Notes: generated by a model not told the origin, from the sequence alone. DNA of 64,000 nucleotides from Idiomarina aquatica (GCF_004362895.1 NZ_SNXI01000012.1:18242-82241), one strand, 5' to 3'; numbered from the stretch's first letter, positions 51,192-61,566 are shown. A program made the numbers and translations.

Positions 51192-52325
51192 ATGGATAAA
51201 TTACTGACCTTGTGGCAGACCACTGGTATTTCTGCCATGACGCCGGGCCAGGCCGGCATGATCGTGGTAGGGGGTATTCTGTTGTACCTTGCCATTGCTA
51301 AAAAGTTTGAGCCTTTGTTACTGCTGCCTATCGGCTTTGGCGCGATTCTGGCCAATATTCCGTTGGGCGGCTTTAACGACCCGGGTGGCGTGCTTTATTA
51401 CGTTTACACTGTGGGTATCGATACCGGTATGTTTCCGCTGCTTATTTTTATGGGGGTGGGGGCATTAACCGATTTTGGACCGTTACTTGCTAACCCGAAA
51501 ATGATGTTGTTAGGTGGCGCGGCTCAGTTCGGTATTTTTGCGACCTTGTTTGGTGCAATAGCGCTGAACGTGATCCCGGGTATTGAGTTCTCCATGGCGG
51601 ATGCCGCGGCGATTTCCATTATCGGCGGTGCAGATGGTCCGACGGCGATATTCCTTGCTTCGCGACTGGCACCTGATTTACTTGGTGCAATAGCGGTGGC
51701 CGCATATTCATATATGGCATTGGTGCCGATTATTCAGCCACCCATAATGAAGTTGCTAACCAATAAAGCCGAGCGACAAATAAAAATGGAGCAATTGCGT
51801 CCGGTAGGCCGGCGCGAGAAGATATTTTTCCCGTTGGCGGTGGTGTTGCTTACCTTATTGCTGTTGCCAAGTGCCACGCCGTTAGTAGGCATGTTTTGCC
51901 TGGGTAACCTGATGCGCGAATCGGGCGTGGTCGAACGATTGACCAAAACCACGCAGAACGACCTAATCAATATTGTCACCATATTTCTGGGGCTGGCTGT
52001 GGGTTCAAAACTTCAGGCCGAGCAATTCCTTAGCTTTACTACCTTAGGTATTCTGGTGTTAGGGGCTATTGCGTTTGCGATTGGTACCGCCAGTGGTATT
52101 TTAATGGCTAAGCTGATGGGTAAATTCAGTAGCAGCCCAATTAACCCGTTAATTGGGGCCGCTGGTGTGTCTGCCGTACCGATGGCGGCACGAGTGGTTA
52201 ACAAAGTAGGGCTGGATGCGAACCAAAGCAACTTCCTGCTAATGCATGCTATGGGTCCTAATGTTGCCGGCGTACTGGGTTCGGCGGTTGCGGCCGGTGT
52301 ATTGTTAGCCTTGGTTGGTCCTTAG
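51192..52325 (+). CDS. oadB: Oxaloacetate decarboxylase beta subunit (Na+ pump)
   Basis: This is a 377-residue inner-membrane subunit that decarboxylates carboxybiotin and drives Na+ out of the cell. It has about nine membrane segments; the key Asp of the Na+ site lies in [10 protein letters not shown] (about residues 142-151). The conserved [18 protein letters not shown] stretch and the late '[12 protein letters not shown]' loop are typical. It follows oadA by 7 nt. The pump supports sodium bioenergetics in a marine cell. Confidence 0.96.
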   Translation: MDKLLTLWQTTGISAMTPGQAGMIVVGGILLYLAIAKKFEPLLLLPIGFGAILANIPLGGFNDPGGVLYYVYTVGIDTGMFPLLIFMGVGALTDFGPLLANPKMMLLGGAAQFGIFATLFGAIALNVIPGIEFSMADAAAISIIGGADGPTAIFLASRLAPDLLGAIAVAAYSYMALVPIIQPPIMKLLTNKAERQIKMEQLRPVGRREKIFFPLAVVLLTLLLLPSATPLVGMFCLGNLMRESGVVERLTKTTQNDLINIVTIFLGLAVGSKLQAEQFLSFTTLGILVLGAIAFAIGTASGILMAKLMGKFSSSPINPLIGAAGVSAVPMAARVVNKVGLDANQSNFLLMHAMGPNVAGVLGSAVAAGVLLALVGP

Positions 52326-52346
52326 CCTCTAATAACTCTACCTAGC

Positions 52347-52379
52347 TGGCTAACCGGTTTGCTACCGACCGGTTAGCCA
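52347..52379. terminator. Bidirectional hairpin between convergent genes
   Basis: The 12-bp stem TGGCTAACCGGT/ACCGGTTAGCCA with a 9-nt loop lies between oadB and the convergent small membrane-protein gene, covering the stop codon of the latter. There is no strong T run on either strand, so its efficiency is uncertain. Confidence 0.55.
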
Positions 52380-52535
52380 CATCATTAGCGTATAAAACAC
52401 CGCGATAACCGTACTGAAAATCGCAATATAGCCAAAGCCTTTAAGCCCTTGTTTTAGGGTCCAGCCATTAAGTTGCAAGTAAACAATCCAGGCCAGACTT
52501 AAAACCAGCGGAATTAAGAAAATAAATCGAATCAT
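52362..52535 (-). CDS. Small two-helix membrane protein, 57 residues
   Basis: It starts at ATG 52535, 13 nt after the hybrid kinase stop codon, and ends at TAG 52364-52362. The product begins MIRFIFLIPLVLSLAWIVYL (first helix), has a short hydrophilic loop NGWTLKQGLKG, and a second helix FGYIAIFSTVIAVFYTLMMW. Its position in the same transcript and clean membrane topology support a real gene, perhaps an accessory to the kinase. No family is recognised with confidence. Confidence 0.6.
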   Translation of the reverse strand: MIRFIFLIPLVLSLAWIVYLQLNGWTLKQGLKGFGYIAIFSTVIAVFYTLMMWLTGR

Positions 52536-52548
52536 GGTAGCGCCTTTG

Positions 52549-55146
52549 TCACTGATGATGTTGAATTGCGTCTAAATCACTTGCCGCCTGATTTGCATGT
52601 TGCAGGCGTTTTTCCAGCACCGTGATTTGATCGGCAACTTTGTCGATATTGCCTTCTGCCATAAACTTTTCCAGTTCGCCGGCTTTGGCCTGTAATGACT
52701 CCAGCCCCAGGTTACCGGCAGCACCTTTCAGTGAATGAAAATACCGTCGCGCACTGTCATGCTGACCGCGGGTAATAAAGTCAGACACTTTCATAGCTGA
52801 ATTTTGATATTGCTCATGCAGCTGTGCAACTAACTTTAGATACAGCTCGACGTTGTTGCCAAGACGCGCTAATGCCGCATCAAAATCGATACCCTTAGTT
52901 TGTGGATAACGGACTTTTGTCTGTGTTGCAGTGTCTGCAACCGGATAATCCGCGGCATCATCCGCAGGTTCAGCGGAATAATCACCGGGTACACACCACT
53001 TAACGATCGCTTTTAATAACTGATCTTCGTTAATCGGTTTAGCAATATGCCCCTGCATTCCGGCTGCTAACGAGCGTTCCTCATCGCCGCTCATAGCATT
53101 CGCTGTCATAGCCAGAATTGGTAGTTGTTGGTAATTGTATTGTGCGCGGATAGCGGCTGCCGCTGTAAGGCCATCCATTACCGGCATCTGAATGTCCATC
53201 AACACGATAGCATAACGTTTACGTGCGATAGCATCGAGTGCGGCCTGGCCATGCTCGGCAATATCTACGTTGAATTGATGCGAGGTAAGCAGCTCGCGCG
53301 CTACTTGTTGATTAATTTCGTTATCTTCCACCACCAACACAGGTGCGTGTCGAATACTATCAGGTACTCGCACATGGGCTTCGCCAACAGCACGTGGTTG
53401 CTCGGCAGAAGGGTAGAGTGTGGCACTTAAGCTTCTACCCAGTGTTGCCGCGGTGTAGGGCTTAGACAGTATATCGGCAACGCCCGCTTGTCGTGCTTTA
53501 TCGTTTAACTCTTCTACGTAATAGCCCGTCGCCAGCACCAGCTTGGGACGTTGCTCACCACTGTACTGTTGTTGTATTTTTTGACAGAAAGCGAGGCCGT
53601 CCATACCCGGTAAGCGCCAGTCGACTAAAATTAAGTCAAACGGTTCTTGTTCGTCTACGGATTCTTGATACAGCGTCAGTGCTTGCTCGGCAGTGCGGCA
53701 CACGCGCACGTCAACCCGGTAACTGCGGAGCATTTCCTGCAACATTTCACGCGTGCTCAGGTTATCGTCGATGGCAAGAACTCGCACGCCTTCAAGTTTT
53801 TGCATGAGGTATTGATGATGAGAGGTATCTTGCTCGTCTTGTAGCGGTAAGGTTAACTCAATATAAAAAGTAGAGCCCTGACCCACACCACTGGTGACGC
53901 CAATATCTCCCCCCATCAACGTAATTAGGCGTCTGGAAATAGCCAGGCCTAAGCCGGTGCCGCCATACTTACGAGTTGTTGATGTATCAGCCTGGGTAAA
54001 AGCCTGAAATAAGTTGGCGCGCTGTTCTTCATCCATACCAATACCGGTGTCGCTAACCGAGATACGCAACCAAACCTGTTGCTGCGATTTTTCTAATAGG
54101 GTTACGGCAACATTAATCTCACCGTCCTCGGTAAACTTAATCGCATTGCTCACCAAGTTAACTAACACCTGATTCAATCGCAGCGGATCGCCCAGTAGTC
54201 GGGTCGGAATATTAGCCGGTAGATTAATAATAAATTCTAAGTCTTTGTCATAAGCTTTGTACGCAAACATATCCGCCAGCGATGTTAAAACATCTTGTAA
54301 GTCAAAAGGAATACGTTCAATTGATAGCTTACCTGCGTCAATTTTAGAAAAGTCGAGAATATCGTTGATAACGCCTAACAGCGCCTGTGACGACGAGTCA
54401 ATCACCCTAATGTAGCGTTTTTGTTTTTGGTTCAGCTCAGTTTTAAGACACAGGTTAGCCATGCCGACAATGGCGTTGATCGGCGTGCGAATTTCGTGAC
54501 TCATGTTAGCCAAAAACTCGCCCTTAGCCTGGTTTGCCTGTTCTGCAGTTTCTTTTGCCCGCTCCATTTGCTCAGCAACTGACTTTATACTGCTGATATC
54601 GTAATAACTGCCGAGAATACCGATGACATGCCCGTCTTCGTCATACAAGGGCACACTGGAGTGTTCGACCCAGCGTTTACCGCTACTGAGTTCCAGTTCG
54701 ATTTCCTCGTTACAGGATGGGTGTTGATTGGCTAATGTTTGTTGATCGCGGTCAAACAGAATACGGCTTTTCGCCAGTAAGGTAATCTGATCGTCACTTT
54801 TGCCACTCAGTTCATCGTCATCGATATCAATGTCGCGACAAAAGGCATGATTACCGCCCAGTAAATTAAGCTCACTGTCACGCCAGTAAACACGGGTCGG
54901 CAGATCATTAAATACTTGTTCGAACAGCTTCAGCGAGTTAGATGACAAAAATGGTTGCTGCAATGGTGACGTTAGCGAAGTGCGGTGGGTCCATATCCAA
55001 ACGCCGCAGGCTACCAATAAACTTAGTATTACCGTAACCAGTAGCACCGTGCCGTTCCATGGCGGAGGCAATATTGCGTAAAGAATCAAACTTATTGATT
55101 GCAACGCAATAATGGTGATCTGCAAAAATGTCCAAATTGAAGTCAT
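52549..55146 (-). CDS. Hybrid sensor histidine kinase with PAS, two receiver domains and HPt
   Basis: This is an 865-residue membrane kinase (BarA/ArcB-type layout). Two N-terminal helices lie near 5-50; a PAS domain near 70-190 has [16 protein letters not shown]. HisKA carries the phospho-His in [14 protein letters not shown] (about residue 222) and HATPase_c has [12 protein letters not shown]. Receiver 1 has Asp in [10 protein letters not shown], receiver 2 in [10 protein letters not shown], and the HPt His is in [11 protein letters not shown]. All phosphorelay residues are present. ATG 55146 is preferred; TTG 55152 is the alternative with better ribosome-site spacing. No response-regulator gene is adjacent. 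BarA-like kinases often feed the Csr system, but that is not shown here. Confidence 0.92.
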   Translation of the reverse strand: MTSIWTFLQITIIALQSISLILYAILPPPWNGTVLLVTVILSLLVACGVWIWTHRTSLTSPLQQPFLSSNSLKLFEQVFNDLPTRVYWRDSELNLLGGNHAFCRDIDIDDDELSGKSDDQITLLAKSRILFDRDQQTLANQHPSCNEEIELELSSGKRWVEHSSVPLYDEDGHVIGILGSYYDISSIKSVAEQMERAKETAEQANQAKGEFLANMSHEIRTPINAIVGMANLCLKTELNQKQKRYIRVIDSSSQALLGVINDILDFSKIDAGKLSIERIPFDLQDVLTSLADMFAYKAYDKDLEFIINLPANIPTRLLGDPLRLNQVLVNLVSNAIKFTEDGEINVAVTLLEKSQQQVWLRISVSDTGIGMDEEQRANLFQAFTQADTSTTRKYGGTGLGLAISRRLITLMGGDIGVTSGVGQGSTFYIELTLPLQDEQDTSHHQYLMQKLEGVRVLAIDDNLSTREMLQEMLRSYRVDVRVCRTAEQALTLYQESVDEQEPFDLILVDWRLPGMDGLAFCQKIQQQYSGEQRPKLVLATGYYVEELNDKARQAGVADILSKPYTAATLGRSLSATLYPSAEQPRAVGEAHVRVPDSIRHAPVLVVEDNEINQQVARELLTSHQFNVDIAEHGQAALDAIARKRYAIVLMDIQMPVMDGLTAAAAIRAQYNYQQLPILAMTANAMSGDEERSLAAGMQGHIAKPINEDQLLKAIVKWCVPGDYSAEPADDAADYPVADTATQTKVRYPQTKGIDFDAALARLGNNVELYLKLVAQLHEQYQNSAMKVSDFITRGQHDSARRYFHSLKGAAGNLGLESLQAKAGELEKFMAEGNIDKVADQITVLEKRLQHANQAASDLDAIQHHQ

Positions 55147-55303
55147 CAACAATTACATCCCTAAAAATTAGGTGATTAGTGTGCCACGCGACCATAAAAA
55201 CGCCAAGCGGTTAAACCAGTTGGCGGCTGCGATCGTAGACGTTACATCAAATTACCAGTAAGCTTGGCACACGCCAGTTTTTAAAGGTTCATGGAGTCGT
55301 ATT

Positions 55304-56914
55304 TTGCAAAAGTCATTAGCTGATTGCGTCAGGGAGTTAAACGAGGCCCAGCAGGGGGCAGCTTGGTCTGGCATTCACCGGGGTATTGAGCGCGAGGCGC
55401 TGCGGATAAAAGCTGATGGCACATTAGCCACCAGTGATCACCCGGCGAGCCTGGGTAAAACGCTTACCCATCCGACGATTACCACGGACTATTCCGAGAA
55501 TTTACTGGAATTTATTACTCCTGTTGCGAGCGGCATTAAAGCCACGCTAGCGCAGCTTCGCGATATACACCGGGTCACGTACCACGCTATCGGCGACGAA
55601 TTATTGTGGCCTTTGAGTATGCCTTGCTATCTTGGCTCTGATAAGGATATCCGTATTGCCAAGTATGGCGATTCACATTCAGGCCGCATGAAAAGCTTGT
55701 ATCGCCAGGGTTTGACACATCGTTATGGCGCGACTATGCAGGTGATTTCGGGTGTTCATTTTAACTTTTCTGTGTCAGAAGCGATGTGGGGCCAGCTAGC
55801 CGAACAAAACCAGTGTCAGGATGATGCGGCATTTCGATCGGCAAAGTATTTTGACCTGATCCGTAACTTTAAACGTGTTGCCTGGGTTATCCCTTATCTA
55901 TTTGGAGCCTCGCCGGCATTCTGTCAGTCGTTTTTTCGACAAACGGGCACCGAGCAAAAAGATACTGACTGGAACTTTCAGCGCCTGGGTAAAGGAACGG
56001 CTTATTTACCGTATGCTACGTCGCTGCGCATGAGTGACCTGGGCTACACCAACAAAGAGCAAGCAAGCCTGGGCATTACCTATAATTCGCTGCACGAATA
56101 TGTTGCGGGTCTGCGCAAAGCCATCACGACACCGTCGCAGCAGTTTGCGAAGATTGGTGTGAAGGTTGACGGCGAGTATAACCAGCTCAATGCCAATATC
56201 TTACAAATTGAAAATGAATTTTATTCTCCGGTGCGACCGAAACGCACCGCTCAAAAAGGCGAAACGCCAAGCCAGGCATTAGAGCGGGGCGGAGTGGAGT
56301 ATATTGAAATTCGCGCACTGGACGTCAATCCATTTAGCGGTATTGGTATTACAGAACAGCAGATCCAGTTCCTTGATACGTTATTGATGTATTGTTTGCT
56401 GAGTGACAGTCCGACCATGAGCTGGGACGAACAGCAACAATATGACAAGAACTTTACCAAAGTGGTAATGGAAGGGCGTAACCCAAGCCTGGAGCTATGG
56501 CAAAACGGACAGCAGCGACTAATGGCTGACTGGCTGGAAGAGTTATTTGCGGACTTAAATCTGATTGCTAAATCATTGGATCAACACGCTGATAATCGTG
56601 GTGGTTACCGGCAAGCTATCGCTGACCTTTACCAATGTGTGCTTAACCCGGAGCTAACGCTATCAGGTCAAGTTATGAGCACCCTGAAAGAGAATAATTG
56701 GGACTTTAGCCAGCTGGGAATGGATTTAGCGCACCGCTACCGCGACGAGTTTACGCGTTCTGAACTGGAGTTTTATCAGGACAAAGACTTTGCTGACTGG
56801 AAGCAACAATCTGAGCAAGCATTTGCAGAGCGTAAAGAACAGGATAATGTCGTTGATTTTGACCACTTCTTAAGTGATTATTTTACTGCAGCGGCAAAAT
56901 CCGGGGCTCCATAA
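55304..56914 (+). CDS. gshA: Glutamate-cysteine ligase
   Basis: This is a 536-residue enzyme joining glutamate and cysteine with ATP, the first step of glutathione synthesis. The N-terminal GIHRGIEREALRI and the YSENLLEFITP segments hold the ATP/metal and glutamate sites of the gamma-proteobacterial GshA type. The start is TTG 55304: GGAG lies 7 nt upstream, and the nearest ATG (55291) is out of frame. A rare TTG start may limit its translation. It stands divergent to the hybrid kinase. Confidence 0.95.
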   Translation: MQKSLADCVRELNEAQQGAAWSGIHRGIEREALRIKADGTLATSDHPASLGKTLTHPTITTDYSENLLEFITPVASGIKATLAQLRDIHRVTYHAIGDELLWPLSMPCYLGSDKDIRIAKYGDSHSGRMKSLYRQGLTHRYGATMQVISGVHFNFSVSEAMWGQLAEQNQCQDDAAFRSAKYFDLIRNFKRVAWVIPYLFGASPAFCQSFFRQTGTEQKDTDWNFQRLGKGTAYLPYATSLRMSDLGYTNKEQASLGITYNSLHEYVAGLRKAITTPSQQFAKIGVKVDGEYNQLNANILQIENEFYSPVRPKRTAQKGETPSQALERGGVEYIEIRALDVNPFSGIGITEQQIQFLDTLLMYCLLSDSPTMSWDEQQQYDKNFTKVVMEGRNPSLELWQNGQQRLMADWLEELFADLNLIAKSLDQHADNRGGYRQAIADLYQCVLNPELTLSGQVMSTLKENNWDFSQLGMDLAHRYRDEFTRSELEFYQDKDFADWKQQSEQAFAERKEQDNVVDFDHFLSDYFTAAAKSGAP

Positions 56915-56942
56915 CAGCTTATCGATAGTTTGCTACAGACAA

Positions 56943-56971
56943 TAAAAAAGCGCGGCCAATACTGACCGCGC
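56943..56971 (-). terminator. Minus-strand intrinsic terminator between two plus-strand genes
   Basis: The hairpin GCGCGG/CCGCGC (56950-56971) has an A run on its left, so on the minus strand it ends with a T run. No minus-strand gene is directly upstream of it. It may stop antisense transcription coming from beyond 57.7 kb, or work as a weak hairpin for gshA. Confidence 0.55.
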
Positions 56972-57049
56972 CAAAACATAATATTCAGGGGATGAACACA
57001 ACATCGCTGCTCACTATGTCTGAGTCGGTTGTGCAACGAAAGTTCAATA

Positions 57050-57685
57050 ATGAAGAAAAAAAATTTAAAAAAATTAAAACATCCTTTTTTAATCGGCGTC
57101 AGTGCGTTGATACTGGCAGGTTGTGCGTCGGCGCCACCGGCATCCCCTGAGAATATTTGTCATATATTTGAAGAAAAAGAAGACTGGTATCACGCAGCAG
57201 CTGACGTTCGCGATAAGTGGGGAGTTCCCATTCACGTGCCGATGGCTATGATGTACCAGGAGAGCTCGTTTAAGCACGATGCCATTCCCCCTCGTGACTA
57301 TCTGTTAGGTTTTATTCCCTGGGGACGGGTCAGCAGTGCCTATGGCTACTCTCAAGCTAAAACCATGACCTGGGAAGACTACCAACGCGAGACAGGTAAC
57401 GGTTGGGCCAGCCGCAGTGATTTTGAAGATGCAATTGATTTTATGGGCTGGTTCATTTCCAAAACCTATAAGATCAATGGTGTTTCGAAGTGGGATGCCT
57501 ACGCACAATACCTTAATTATCACGAAGGCTGGGGCGGCTATCAGCGCAAAACCTACTTGCAGAAGCCTTGGCTGGTTCGCACTTCAAAGACCGTTAAACA
57601 ACGTTCATTGCGTTACGCTGCACAGTTAAAAACCTGCGAAGAAGAGTTACAGCATGGTTGGTTTTACAACCTATTTTTCGGCTAA
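57050..57685 (+). CDS. Putative lipoprotein with transglycosylase-like domain
   Basis: This is a 211-residue protein. A basic N terminus (MKKKNLKKLKHP) is followed by a signal sequence and the lipobox LAGC. The mature part has 'VPMAMMYQESSF', a catalytic-Glu context like that of lytic transglycosylases, then SAYGYSQ and 'YLNYHEGWGGY'. This suggests a peptidoglycan-active or SLT-like domain anchored to a membrane. ATG 57050 was chosen because the upstream TTG would precede the signal sequence with no function. Activity is inferred from pattern. Confidence 0.8.
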   Translation: MKKKNLKKLKHPFLIGVSALILAGCASAPPASPENICHIFEEKEDWYHAAADVRDKWGVPIHVPMAMMYQESSFKHDAIPPRDYLLGFIPWGRVSSAYGYSQAKTMTWEDYQRETGNGWASRSDFEDAIDFMGWFISKTYKINGVSKWDAYAQYLNYHEGWGGYQRKTYLQKPWLVRTSKTVKQRSLRYAAQLKTCEEELQHGWFYNLFFG

Positions 57686-57718
57686 TATGCTGTTTGATTA
57701 GCTAACGTAATAAAAGCG

Positions 57719-59017
57719 TTAACTTTCTACTGAACTGTTGTTGGAACGGTAAAATCCGGGTATCACGCGGACCTGTTTTATCATGGTATCGCCCACCTCA
57801 ATCAACTCTACCGGGTAGCCCCCTAATCGCAAACTCATCCGTGCCTGTGGAATATCGCCAAATTGCTCGATGATTAAGCCGCTCAGGGTTTTAGGGCCGT
57901 CAGTAGGAAAATGCCAATCCATCTCTTTATTCAATTCACGTAGGTTGGCACTGCCTTCAACTAGATAGCTGCCATCGGGTTGTGCGGTAACCGTTTCGCT
58001 GGGTGGTGGTGCCATTGAGGTGGTAAAGTCACCAACGATCTCTTCCAGAATATCTTCCAGTGTAACCAGACCCTGAATGTCGCCATATTCGTCGACCACC
58101 AGGCCAATGCGTTCTTTGCGTCGCTGGAATTTAAGTAGTTGCACGTTAAGCGGCGTGCCTTCCGGTATAAAGTAAATGTCGCGAGCCGCCCGAACCAGCA
58201 ATGCTTTATCAATTTCAAAGCGGTTTTTACTCATCAACCGCATCACGTCGCGAGCATGTAAAAAACCTATCGCATCATCAATATCATTACGATACAGAAC
58301 CACACGGGTGTGTTGCGCCTGTTCAATTTGTTTAGTAATACGGCTGATATCATCATTTATATCGATACCAATGACCTCGTTACGCGGGATCATGACATCC
58401 TCTACGGTAACTTTTTCCAGGTCCAGAATACTGGTTAACATTTCCTGGTGAGAGGTGGGTATCAGGCTACCTGCTTCGTTAACGACGGTACGCAATTCGT
58501 CGGAGCTCAGCGCATCACCAACATGAGCTCGCTTCGGATCAATGCCTAACAGTCGCATAAAGGCATTAGTAATAAAGTTTACCGAGGTGACAACCGGGTA
58601 GAGCAGGGTTAACAGAGGCCGCAATATAAAAGAGCTCGGGAAGGCGACTCGTTCAGGATGTAGCGCGGCGATGGTTTTAGGCGTTACCTCTGCGAAAATC
58701 AGTACGATTAGGGTAAGTACAAAGGGGGCCAGCAATAACCCAAGATCGCCCAGCCAGCGCATAAACAAAATGGTCGCGATAGACGATGCTGCGATGTTGA
58801 CCAGATTGTTACCAATAAGTATAAGGCCAATTAAGCGATCCGGACGATCAAGCAAGTACTGCACCCGCGTAGCCGCTTTGTGCTGATTCTGCACCAGATG
58901 CCGCAAACGATACCGGTTGATTGACATCATGCCGGTTTCAGAGCCAGAGAAGTATGCTGATAATGCAATGAGAATGACTAAACTAACGAGTAACGTACTC
59001 GTCGAGATATCGTCCAA
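57719..59017 (-). CDS. HlyC/CorC-family protein with DUF21, CBS pair and CorC_HlyC domains (YfjD/CorB-like)
   Basis: This is a 432-residue inner-membrane protein. The DUF21/CNNM membrane domain (about 1-190) contains SGSETGMMSINRYRL; the CBS pair spans about 205-330 (VEDVMIPRNEVIGID) and the CorC_HlyC domain is at the C terminus. Members affect magnesium/cobalt efflux. It matches YfjD/CorB in length and arrangement. It is transcribed away from the CcsA-like gene with 80 nt between. Confidence 0.92.
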   Translation of the reverse strand: MDDISTSTLLVSLVILIALSAYFSGSETGMMSINRYRLRHLVQNQHKAATRVQYLLDRPDRLIGLILIGNNLVNIAASSIATILFMRWLGDLGLLLAPFVLTLIVLIFAEVTPKTIAALHPERVAFPSSFILRPLLTLLYPVVTSVNFITNAFMRLLGIDPKRAHVGDALSSDELRTVVNEAGSLIPTSHQEMLTSILDLEKVTVEDVMIPRNEVIGIDINDDISRITKQIEQAQHTRVVLYRNDIDDAIGFLHARDVMRLMSKNRFEIDKALLVRAARDIYFIPEGTPLNVQLLKFQRRKERIGLVVDEYGDIQGLVTLEDILEEIVGDFTTSMAPPPSETVTAQPDGSYLVEGSANLRELNKEMDWHFPTDGPKTLSGLIIEQFGDIPQARMSLRLGGYPVELIEVGDTMIKQVRVIPGFYRSNNSSVES

Positions 59018-59097
59018 GATGTAAATCCTATCGTTCTAGTGTTGTTACAGAAACAGACAATGTAAAGTGCTGACCTGTGCTGTCAAGTGGTGCCCGG

Positions 59098-59892
59098 TTA
59101 ACTAAGCAAAATATCTTTGACAAAACGACTGCCAAAATAGCCTAAGGTTAATAAAATACCGCCAACCAATGTTAACACAACCATAAGGCGACCACGCGCA
59201 CCGCTGACCCGGTGGATAACGTTGGCCACGACATAGACCGCCGCCGCGGCAATGCTCAGTATCGTTTTGTGGGCAACATCCTGCGCGAACATATCATTTA
59301 AAAACGCAAACCCTGAGGCAAGTGCAAGCAGTAACAGTAAGGTACCGCTGAACAGCAAGCGGAAAAAGTACCTTTCCAGCGTCATTAATGGCGGTAGTTT
59401 ACTAAAGATTACCGGGTTCTTGCGTTGCTTAAGGATCTTGCTGACATAAGCACTTTGAATAGCATATAGGGTTGCCAGCGCAAGGATGCCATAGGCGACT
59501 AACGACAATACAATATGTAGCAACAGGCCCACATCCATACTCAGGTAGGTGCCCCAACGAGCCGGGGCAAAGGCCAGCAGGATACAGCTGAGTGCAGCAA
59601 ACAAATAAACCACGGGTTTTAGCATCATCGCGCCGGCATGTTGACCCCGTAATAATGCGAATAATGCGATTAGCCATGCGACGCTGGCCAGGCTTGAGGC
59701 GATATTAATGTGATAGAAGTTATCCGCAGAAAATTCATTAAAAATGAGTGCCGCATGACTAACAATGGCAATGACTGCAGGGATTAACTGGAACGCCGGA
59801 TTTAACAGCCGGTTTTGCAGTATGTTTTGCAGTACCACAACAGCACTGGCAACATACCCCAAAATAGCTAGCAGCAGTAATATCGTGAGCAT
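59098..59892 (-). CDS. ypjD: Cytochrome c assembly (CcsA-like) membrane protein, YpjD/CorE type
   Basis: This is a 264-residue inner-membrane protein with eight predicted helices, of the CcmC/CcsA superfamily. Potential haem-ligand histidines occur in LLHIVLSLVAYG and AHKTILS. ATG 59892 was chosen because it starts directly at the first helix and gives the family's usual length; the 39 in-frame codons upstream are not membrane-like. It is divergent from ffh, the neighbour of YpjD in many gammaproteobacteria. The exact role, haem handling or metal transport, is unsettled. Confidence 0.88.
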   Translation of the reverse strand: MLTILLLLAILGYVASAVVVLQNILQNRLLNPAFQLIPAVIAIVSHAALIFNEFSADNFYHINIASSLASVAWLIALFALLRGQHAGAMMLKPVVYLFAALSCILLAFAPARWGTYLSMDVGLLLHIVLSLVAYGILALATLYAIQSAYVSKILKQRKNPVIFSKLPPLMTLERYFFRLLFSGTLLLLLALASGFAFLNDMFAQDVAHKTILSIAAAAVYVVANVIHRVSGARGRLMVVLTLVGGILLTLGYFGSRFVKDILLS

Positions 59893-59995
59893 CACGGGCT
59901 CGCAATCCTCAATTGAAACGATGAATGACAGCGAGTATACGATCATGATCGTGTAAACCCAAGTATCAGAGGGCGAAAGTTGCTTGCAAATCAGA

Positions 59996-60001
59996 TATAA
60001 T
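59996..60001 (+). promoter_or_regulatory. Possible -10 element upstream of ffh
   Basis: A perfect TATAAT lies 82 nt before the ffh start. No good -35 is seen at 16-18 nt (GCGAAA is there), so the promoter may depend on other contacts. Transcription would start around 60008. Confidence 0.4.
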
Positions 60002-60007
60002 GACCCC

Positions 60008-60091
60008 ATGAATTATAACGTGCTGCTGCTTCGATTTAGCAATTTATCCGCTAAAGAAGAAAACAACGGAAGAGATCGCCCTTATGTTTGA
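60008..60091 (+). CDS. Possible 27-codon upstream frame overlapping the ffh start
   Basis: The frame runs from ATG 60008 to TGA 60089-60091, and its end overlaps the ffh ATG at 60084. It has no ribosome binding site. If transcription starts about 7 nt after the TATAAT, its ATG would be at the very 5' end, as in leaderless mRNAs. The product (MNYNVLLLRFSNLSAKEENN and a few more residues) resembles nothing I know. It may be a chance frame. Confidence 0.25.
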   Translation: MNYNVLLLRFSNLSAKEENNGRDRPYV

Positions 60092-61448
60092 GAATTTAAG
60101 CGAACGACTGTCACACTCGCTACGCAATATCGGCGGCCGCGGTCGGCTAACCGATGACAATATAAAAGATACGCTGCGTGAAGTGCGTATGGCGCTGCTG
60201 GAAGCCGACGTTGCATTACCAGTGGTAAAAGAGTTTATCGCTAAGGTAAAAGAGCGTGCTGTTGGCACCGAGGTTAATAAAAGCCTTACGCCGGGTCAGG
60301 TATTTGTCAAAATAGTTCAAAGCGAACTTGAAGCGGCGATGGGTGAAGCCAATGTGCCGCTTAATCTCAATACCCAGCCCCCTGCTGTTATGTTAATGGC
60401 GGGTCTGCAGGGTGCCGGTAAAACCACCAGTGTTGGTAAGTTAGCGAAGTTCCTGAAAGAGCGCGAAAAGAAAAAGGTGATGGTCGTCAGTGCCGACGTT
60501 TACCGTCCGGCAGCGATTAAACAGCTGGAGACCCTGGCTGAACAAACGGGGGTTGAGTTCTTTCCGTCAACTACTGATCAAAAACCGGAAGACATCGCCA
60601 AAGCTGCTATCGCTCAAGCGAAAAAGCAGTTTATTGACGTGGTGCTGGTTGATACCGCGGGTCGCTTAAGTATTGACGAAGACATGATGCAGGAAATCCA
60701 ACAACTGCATGCAAGCATTAACCCCATCGAAACCTTGTTTGTGGTTGATTCGATGACAGGTCAGGACGCGGCCAACACTGCCAAAGCCTTTAACGATGCG
60801 CTGCCCTTAACCGGGGTTATCCTGACCAAAACCGATGGTGATGCGCGCGGTGGTGCGGCGCTGTCGATTCGTCATATAACCGGCAAGCCAATCAAGTTTT
60901 TGGGGGTTGGTGAAAAAAACGATGCATTAGAACCCTTCCATCCTGATCGCGTAGCATCGCGCATCCTGGGTATGGGCGACGTACTCTCGCTGGTCGAAGA
61001 GGTCGAGCGTAAAGTTGACCGCGAAAAAGCCGAGAAAGTTGCCAAGAAGGTGATGAAAAAAGGTCAGTTCTCGCTGGAGGACTTCCGTGATCAATTAGCC
61101 CAGATGCGCGACATGGGCGGCATGATGGGGTTAATGGATAAATTACCCGGCATGGGCAAAATGACGGATCAAATTAAAGGTCAAATGGATGATAAAGTGA
61201 CGCTGCGCATGGAAGCCATTATTAATTCCATGACCAAACAGGAACGTAACCATCCGGATGTCATTAAAGGCTCTCGCAAACGCCGCATTGCAGCAGGCTC
61301 CGGCACCCAGGTGCAGGACGTCAATAAGTTGCTGAAGCAATTTCAGCAGATGCAAAAAATGATGAAAAAAATGAAAGGCGGTGGCATGCAGAAAATGATG
61401 CGTGGCATGGGCGGAAAACTACCACCAGGAATGTTTCCGGGACGCTAA
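60084..61448 (+). CDS. ffh: Signal recognition particle protein Ffh
   Basis: This is a 454-residue GTPase that, with 4.5S RNA and FtsY, targets nascent membrane proteins. An N-domain four-helix bundle is followed by the G domain with P-loop GLQGAGKTTS, DTAGRL and TKTDGDARGG. The Met-rich M domain (from about 300) binds signal sequences and RNA. The C terminus is rich in Met, Gly and Lys. GGAAGAG lies upstream of the ATG. rpsP follows after a terminator. Confidence 0.97.
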   Translation: MFENLSERLSHSLRNIGGRGRLTDDNIKDTLREVRMALLEADVALPVVKEFIAKVKERAVGTEVNKSLTPGQVFVKIVQSELEAAMGEANVPLNLNTQPPAVMLMAGLQGAGKTTSVGKLAKFLKEREKKKVMVVSADVYRPAAIKQLETLAEQTGVEFFPSTTDQKPEDIAKAAIAQAKKQFIDVVLVDTAGRLSIDEDMMQEIQQLHASINPIETLFVVDSMTGQDAANTAKAFNDALPLTGVILTKTDGDARGGAALSIRHITGKPIKFLGVGEKNDALEPFHPDRVASRILGMGDVLSLVEEVERKVDREKAEKVAKKVMKKGQFSLEDFRDQLAQMRDMGGMMGLMDKLPGMGKMTDQIKGQMDDKVTLRMEAIINSMTKQERNHPDVIKGSRKRRIAAGSGTQVQDVNKLLKQFQQMQKMMKKMKGGGMQKMMRGMGGKLPPGMFPGR

Positions 61449-61487
61449 TAAACTTGCATTTGAAGAAAAAATCAGTAGAATTGCGGA

Positions 61488-61522
61488 GCCTTCCGACCGT
61501 GTCGGAGGGCTTTGCTGTTTTT
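61488..61522 (+). terminator. Rho-independent terminator after ffh
   Basis: The stem GCCTTCCGAC/GTCGGAGGGC (61488-61510) is followed by TTTGCTGTTTTT. It separates ffh from the rpsP operon. Confidence 0.75.
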
Positions 61523-61566
61523 AACAGAAACGTTTTACATTTACACAATTGAAATCGAGGAACGCA

